From SZAS-103 sp038323475 (GTDB lineage: Bacteria; Pseudomonadota; Gammaproteobacteria; Xanthomonadales; Xanthomonadaceae): a stretch of 27,504 nt of DNA. Within the stretch, counting starts at the first letter, position 1, and the number at the start of each line of letters is the position of its first letter. Where the stretch lies: the NCBI GenBank assembly GCA_038323475.1, contig JBBQHA010000030.1:1-27504 (forward strand), given 5' to 3'. Below the pieces are notes generated by a model. The model had not been told where the DNA came from. It saw nothing but the letters and a program-made list of their open reading frames with translations, and did not search any database. The translations under genes and the position numbers were made by a program. Below are positions 23,805-27,504 of the stretch, piece after piece.

Positions 23805-23905
23805 AGGGCAGCCAGCGTAGCCGCGATGAGGACGATCCATGCAGTTGGCGTTCCAGATCCCGACACCAGCGTCCTTCAATCACTCGCCATCGTCGTAGCC
23901 ATTCC

Positions 23906-24973
23906 GTGATCATCGACCCCCGCCAGCGCTTCATCCGCCGCACCGGCCTGTTCCTGCTGCTGATCTCGGCGCTGGGCGCGGCGTTCATCGCCTGGCTGCA
24001 CACGCGCCAAGCCGTGCCGCAGAAGCTCGACCTGGCGATGTCCATCGGCCTGGCGTCGTCGTTGTCGGTCCTGTTCGTCTGGTTGTTGCTGCGACCCGAC
24101 AGCATGACCCAGGTGATCCAGACCGGACTCGTGCTTGGCCTGGTCGGCCTCGCCATACCGGCGTGGGTGTATCCGATCCACGCGATGGACACAGCGGGCG
24201 CGACGCTGGTCGACAGCCTGCCGCCGATGAGTTCGATGCTGCTCGCATTGATCCTGGCGATGATCGTGTTCCTGCGTCCGCGACTGGCCCTGATCGCCGC
24301 GTCGGTGGCGTGGTCGGTGGTGGCGGGTCCGATCCTGTCCTACCTGTTCACGCATCCGGCCGAACTGCACAGCCCGCGCGGCATGGACATCGTGGTCACG
24401 CTCGGGCCGGTGATGATGCTCCTGCTGGTCTACATCCCGTTCCATCGCGGGCTTGAACAATGGGTGTCCACCCTGCAGGCCGATCGCGCGAAGATGCAGG
24501 CGCTCGCCGAGCGCGACGGGCTCACCGGTCTGTACAACCGGCGCGCCAGCGAACACCTGCTGACGAACCTGGTCGCATCGCCGGACACGAACGACGCGCT
24601 GATCCTGTTCGACATCGATCACTTCAAGAACGTCAACGACAGCCACGGCCATCCGGTCGGCGATGAAGTGCTGCGCCAGATCGCGCGCCGCTGCGAGGCG
24701 CTGCTGCGCCGCGACGACGTGTTCGCGCGCTGGGGCGGCGAGGAATTCCTGCTGCTGGTGCGCGGCGCGCGCGGCGAAGGCATCGTGCAGATCGCCGACA
24801 TGATGCGCACGGCGATCTCATCCACGCCGATCGATCCGGCCGGTATCGTCACCGCATCGTTCGGCGTCGCCCTGTTCCGTCCGCTCGACAGCCTGGCGAC
24901 CTGGCTGCAACGCGCGGATGATGCGTTGTATGCAGCGAAGGCGGCCGGGCGGAATCGCGTGGTCGCGAAGTAG
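23906..24973 (+). CDS. Membrane-bound GGDEF diguanylate cyclase
   Basis: A 355-residue protein from GTG 23906 (the only start that places the first membrane helix at residue ~10; weak Shine-Dalgarno). About six membrane helices lie in residues 10-185 (RRTGLFLLLISALGAAF through LGPVMMLLLVYIPF), a MASE-type sensor region not matching a named one. A short coiled stretch leads to the GGDEF domain from ~200 (RDGLTGLYNRRAS, FDIDHFKNVNDSHGH). The active-site motif is GGEEF (277-281) with the substrate residues intact. The inhibitory site RxxD (RRDD, 268-271) sits five residues upstream. So it should make c-di-GMP and be feedback-inhibited. It is convergent with baeR, with 66 bases between stops. Confidence 0.93.
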   Translation: MIIDPRQRFIRRTGLFLLLISALGAAFIAWLHTRQAVPQKLDLAMSIGLASSLSVLFVWLLLRPDSMTQVIQTGLVLGLVGLAIPAWVYPIHAMDTAGATLVDSLPPMSSMLLALILAMIVFLRPRLALIAASVAWSVVAGPILSYLFTHPAELHSPRGMDIVVTLGPVMMLLLVYIPFHRGLEQWVSTLQADRAKMQALAERDGLTGLYNRRASEHLLTNLVASPDTNDALILFDIDHFKNVNDSHGHPVGDEVLRQIARRCEALLRRDDVFARWGGEEFLLLVRGARGEGIVQIADMMRTAISSTPIDPAGIVTASFGVALFRPLDSLATWLQRADDALYAAKAAGRNRVVAK

Positions 24974-25039
24974 TCCTGTTCGCAGGCAAGCCCAGCTGAT
25001 CCAGGGCAATCGCGATGCCGTCCTTCGCCGCCACGATCC

Positions 25040-25723
25040 TCAGTCGATGCCCCACTCCAGCTTGTAGCCAAGCCCGTAGATCGACGTCACCGGGTCGATG
25101 CCGTTGCAGGTCTCGAACATCTTCCGGCGCAGGTTCTTGATGTGGCTGTCGACAGTGCGGTCGCTGACCACGCGGTGGTCGAGGTACAGCGCGTCGATCA
25201 ACTGGCTGCGCGACAGCACCCGCCCGGGTCGCGCCGCGAGCGCGCGCAGCAACCGCAGCTCCACCGGCGTCAGCGGCAGGGCCTTGCCATGCAGCCGCGC
25301 CTCCTGGCGCTCGTCGTCGAATTGCAACGGCGAGGCCACGCCCTGCTTCTCCGCACTCACCCGCCGCAGCACCGCCTTGACCCGCGCCACGACTTCGCGC
25401 GGGCTGAACGGCTTGCAGATGTAATCGTCGGCGCCGAGTTCGAGGCCGAGCAGGCGGTCGATCTCCTCCACCCGCGCGGTCACCATCAGGATCGGCACCT
25501 GCGAGAACGTGCGGATCGCGCGGCAGATGCTCAGGCCATCCACGCCGGGCAGCATCAGGTCCAGCAGGATCGCGTCCGGCGCGTGATCGCGCACCCACCG
25601 CGCGGCATCGCTGCCGTCCGCCAGTACCGAGACGCGATACGCGGATGCCTGCAGGTAGTCCTGCAACAACGACGCCAGCTTGGCCTCGTCCTCGACGATC
25701 AGCACGTGCGCGCCGGCATTCAT
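25040..25723 (-). CDS. baeR: BaeR-like response regulator
   Basis: A 227-residue OmpR/PhoB-type regulator. The receiver domain (1-120) has acidic pair Glu11-Asp12, phospho-acceptor Asp55 (ILLDLMLPG), Thr82 and Lys104 in YICKPFSPREVVARVKAVLRR. The last string and VEEIDRLLGLELGADDYICKP closely match E. coli BaeR. The winged-helix domain (~130-225) has LTPVELRLLRALAARPGRVLSRSQL, VVSDRTVDSHIKNLRRK and IYGLGYKLEW. BaeR turns on envelope-stress and efflux genes in enterobacteria; targets here are unknown. Its ATG overlaps the stop of the kinase gene (ATGA, 25720-25723), so translation is coupled. Confidence 0.95.
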   Translation of the reverse strand: MNAGAHVLIVEDEAKLASLLQDYLQASAYRVSVLADGSDAARWVRDHAPDAILLDLMLPGVDGLSICRAIRTFSQVPILMVTARVEEIDRLLGLELGADDYICKPFSPREVVARVKAVLRRVSAEKQGVASPLQFDDERQEARLHGKALPLTPVELRLLRALAARPGRVLSRSQLIDALYLDHRVVSDRTVDSHIKNLRRKMFETCNGIDPVTSIYGLGYKLEWGID

Positions 25724-27504
25724 CGCGCATCGCCAGCGAGCGGCAGGCGCAGGCCGATGCACAGCCCGCCCATCGACGAGGGCGATGCGACGATGTTGCC
25801 GCCATGCGCGAGCGCGATATTGCGGCAGATCGCAAGACCGAGGCCGGCGCCGCCGAACTCGCGACTGCGCGAGGACTCGACGCGGTACAGGCGATCGAAC
25901 AGATGCGGCAGCGATGCCAGCGGCACGCCGGGCGCGGTGTCGTCCATTTCCACCACGCAATCGCTCCCCACGCGCCGCGCGACGATCCGCACCTTCCCCG
26001 GCGCGGTGGTATAGCGCAATGCGTTGCGCAGCAGGTTGGCGAACAGCTGCATCAGTCGCTGCGCATCTCCTTGCACCGGCAGGTTCACGACTGACGACGC
26101 ATCCAGGGTCAATTCGAGGCCCGCGTCCTTCATCGCGCCGGCATGCGACTGCACGACATCGCGCAGCAGGTCGCCGAGGTCGAGCGGTTCGAACCGGTAC
26201 GCGAGCGCGCCCACGTCCGACAACGACAGTTGGTAGAGGTCTTCGACGAGGCCGGCGAGGCGCTCGCATTCGGCCTGCAACGAAGCGAGCGTCTCCGGCG
26301 CCACCTTGCGGATTCCGTCCTGCAGCGCTTGTATCTCTCCGCGCAGGATGCTGATCGGCGTACGCAGTTCATGCGCGATGTCGGCGCCCCAGCGACGCCG
26401 CGCATCGCGGTTTTTCTCGAGCGTCGCGGCGAGCCGGTTGAAGTCCTCGGCGAGCGCGCCGAGTTCGTCGCTGCGCGTGGCCGGGATGCGCATCGCGAAG
26501 TTGCCGGCGACCAACGCGCGCGAACCGGCGCTCAGCGCGCGGATCGGCGCAAGCATCCAGCGCGCGAGCAGCCATGACAACAGCAACGCACCCAGCAGCA
26601 CGGCAAGGCCCATCAGCAAGGCATGGTGCAACTGGGTCTGCGCGAACGACAGGTCGAGGTCGCCGCGCAGCTTCGGCATCGGCGCCAGCAGCAGCCGTCC
26701 GACCATCGCGCCATGGCTCAGGATCGGAATGGAGGGAGAGTCGAGCGGCACGTCGGGATTGCCGACGACGGCATGGCCGTCCGCATCGACGAGCAGCAGC
26801 CGCGCCCGTAGGTCGAGCGGCCCGGCAGGCCGTGGCGGCGGCGGACGAGCCAGGTCGTCCGGCGGTGGCGGGATCGCGCGCACGATCGGCACGACGTCCG
26901 CGGATCGATCGCCCGGCGACGGGATCCGGTCGTCTTGCGACGATTGCGCGTCGGGTCGCGATGCATCTTCCTGCGTTGATGGACCGCCCGACGCCGGTTG
27001 ATCCGCATGCGCTGCAGGCGGCAGCTCGCCTGCTGGCCGCGCGATGTCCGGAGCTGCGACCTGGCTGCCTGGGCGCGCCCCATCCGGACCGGATTCCGGG
27101 GGCGGCGACCAATCCCGGGGCTGGCCTTCCGGCGGTGGCATTTCGGTGGGGCCGTCGCGCGGCGGCGGCGGCGGTGGCCATCCTCGCGATCCCGGCGGTG
27201 GCGGCCGTTGGCCAGGTGGTGGTCGCTGCCCGGGTGGCGGCCTTCCCCCAGGAGGTCCACCGCCCGGAGGTGGCCCGCGATCCGCAGGCCCGGGACCACT
27301 CGGGAAGCCCCCGCCTCCGCCATGTCCTCCCTGCTCCGGACGATCAGGCGGCCCAGGCGGCAGGCCGAGAATGTCCATGAATGCGTCGGGCCGGCCGCGC
27401 ACGAAATCCCAGTTGCCGGCGGTCTCGTAGCGCTTGCCCAGGCGTTCGGCGCCGTCGGCGATACGTTCCAGGCTCAGGCTATTGAGGTAGTCGAGGAAAC
27501 CGCG
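25720..27504 (-). CDS. baeS: BaeS-like sensor histidine kinase, 5' end beyond window
   Basis: The frame is open to the right edge, so the N-terminus (first membrane helix) is missing. The window codes for ~594 residues. It starts with GFLDYLNSLSLERIADGAERL and YETAGNWDFVRGRPDAFMD, which match the BaeS periplasmic helix. Next comes a very long Pro/Gly-rich insertion (see 26815-27363), then ARLLLVDADGHAVVG and the second membrane helix (LLMGLAVLLGALLLSWLLARW). A HAMP domain leads to the phospho-accepting His in ADIAHELRTP (codon 26371-26373). N-box QLFANLLRNALRYT and G-box GGAGLGLAICRNI complete the ATPase domain. BaeS senses envelope stress, and the following baeR gene is its partner. An apparent start at 27402 is internal, not the true one. 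Confidence 0.93.
   Translation of the reverse strand, partial: RGFLDYLNSLSLERIADGAERLGKRYETAGNWDFVRGRPDAFMDILGLPPGPPDRPEQGGHGGGGGFPSGPGPADRGPPPGGGPPGGRPPPGQRPPPGQRPPPPGSRGWPPPPPPRDGPTEMPPPEGQPRDWSPPPESGPDGARPGSQVAAPDIARPAGELPPAAHADQPASGGPSTQEDASRPDAQSSQDDRIPSPGDRSADVVPIVRAIPPPPDDLARPPPPRPAGPLDLRARLLLVDADGHAVVGNPDVPLDSPSIPILSHGAMVGRLLLAPMPKLRGDLDLSFAQTQLHHALLMGLAVLLGALLLSWLLARWMLAPIRALSAGSRALVAGNFAMRIPATRSDELGALAEDFNRLAATLEKNRDARRRWGADIAHELRTPISILRGEIQALQDGIRKVAPETLASLQAECERLAGLVEDLYQLSLSDVGALAYRFEPLDLGDLLRDVVQSHAGAMKDAGLELTLDASSVVNLPVQGDAQRLMQLFANLLRNALRYTTAPGKVRIVARRVGSDCVVEMDDTAPGVPLASLPHLFDRLYRVESSRSREFGGAGLGLAICRNIALAHGGNIVASPSSMGGLCIGLRLPLAGDAR
26815..27363 (-). repeat. Pro/Gly-rich low-complexity insertion within the BaeS sensor domain
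   Basis: About 183 codons between FMDILG and DLRARLLLVDADG. In E. coli BaeS the same place holds only ~20 residues that also begin Pro-rich. Short tandem units occur (RPPPGQ twice, poly-Pro runs of 4-6, GGGPPGG). The distal part (nearer the membrane) is less regular and Asp/Ser/Pro-rich. The plus strand is strongly G-rich here. Slippage-type expansion is the likely origin. Confidence 0.85.

Noticed and set aside
23594..23866. 90-codon minus-strand frame with an N-terminal hydrophobic stretch (WIVLIAATLAALYLF)
   Set aside because: Most of it is antisense to the exported-protein gene, the remainder is Ser/Arg-rich, and there is no Shine-Dalgarno; the single hydrophobic run is not enough.
27200..27402. 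Start of baeS at 27402 inside the window
   Set aside because: The frame continues upstream with clear BaeS-like sequence to the window edge, so this GTG is internal.

Overview
The window is high-GC, gene-dense DNA with most coding on both strands in short co-directional runs. The gene content points to a gammaproteobacterium of the Xanthomonadales (Lysobacter/Luteimonas/Dokdonella-like). It is rich in exported peptidases (two M13-family proteins, a DUF885 protein with HEAxPGHH, an amidohydrolase), and also has a BaeSR-type two-component pair, a CnoX-type thioredoxin with an intact CxxC, and intergenic palindromes of the kind common in that group. The genus is an inference; there is no rRNA or other phylogenetic marker here.

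Layout, left to right. (1) 2-1127 (+): 3' end of an amidohydrolase, then a small exported protein. (2) 1172-2033 (-): a membrane protein and an XRE regulator separated by 1 base, with a perfect inverted repeat upstream that looks like their own operator. (3) 2165-3514 (+): CnoX/YbbN-like thioredoxin-TPR protein and a DUF4442 hotdog protein. (4) 3645-8392 (+): two tandem paralogous transmembrane Ser/Thr kinases, each preceded by a matching promoter-like block. The second has a C-terminal FGE/SUMF-like domain and is followed 2 bases later by a DUF502 membrane protein. (5) 8526-10331 (+): DUF885 exported protein, then a 30-bp direct repeat and two hairpins. (6) 10547-11056 (-) histidine phosphatase, divergent from a small exported protein (11284-11781, +). 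(7) 11834-15247 (-): metallo-beta-lactamase/beta-CASP nuclease, acyltransferase-3 and YhhQ-type queuosine-precursor transporter, probably one transcript. (8) 15559-17682 (+): canonical M13 lipoprotein peptidase with a classical terminator, then a CmcI/MycE-like methyltransferase. (9) DUF3224 protein (-) divergent from a second M13 protein (19353-21371, +) whose zinc site is destroyed. (10) 21419-22609 (-): rhomboid protease and alkyltransferase-like DNA repair protein. (11) 22807-24973 (+): two uncharacterised proteins and a six-helix membrane GGDEF protein. (12) 25040-27504 (-): BaeR-like regulator and a 5'-truncated BaeS-like kinase with a very long Pro/Gly-rich insertion in its periplasmic part.

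No CRISPR array, tRNA, rRNA, transposase, phage gene or complete defence system was seen. Much of the content is cell-envelope biology: export, proteolysis, envelope stress sensing and signalling. The most unusual items are the intact M13 pseudopeptidase close to an active homologue, the duplicated kinase-plus-promoter unit with different C-terminal halves, the Pro/Gly-rich BaeS sensor insertion, and the regulator/membrane-protein pair with its palindromic operator.
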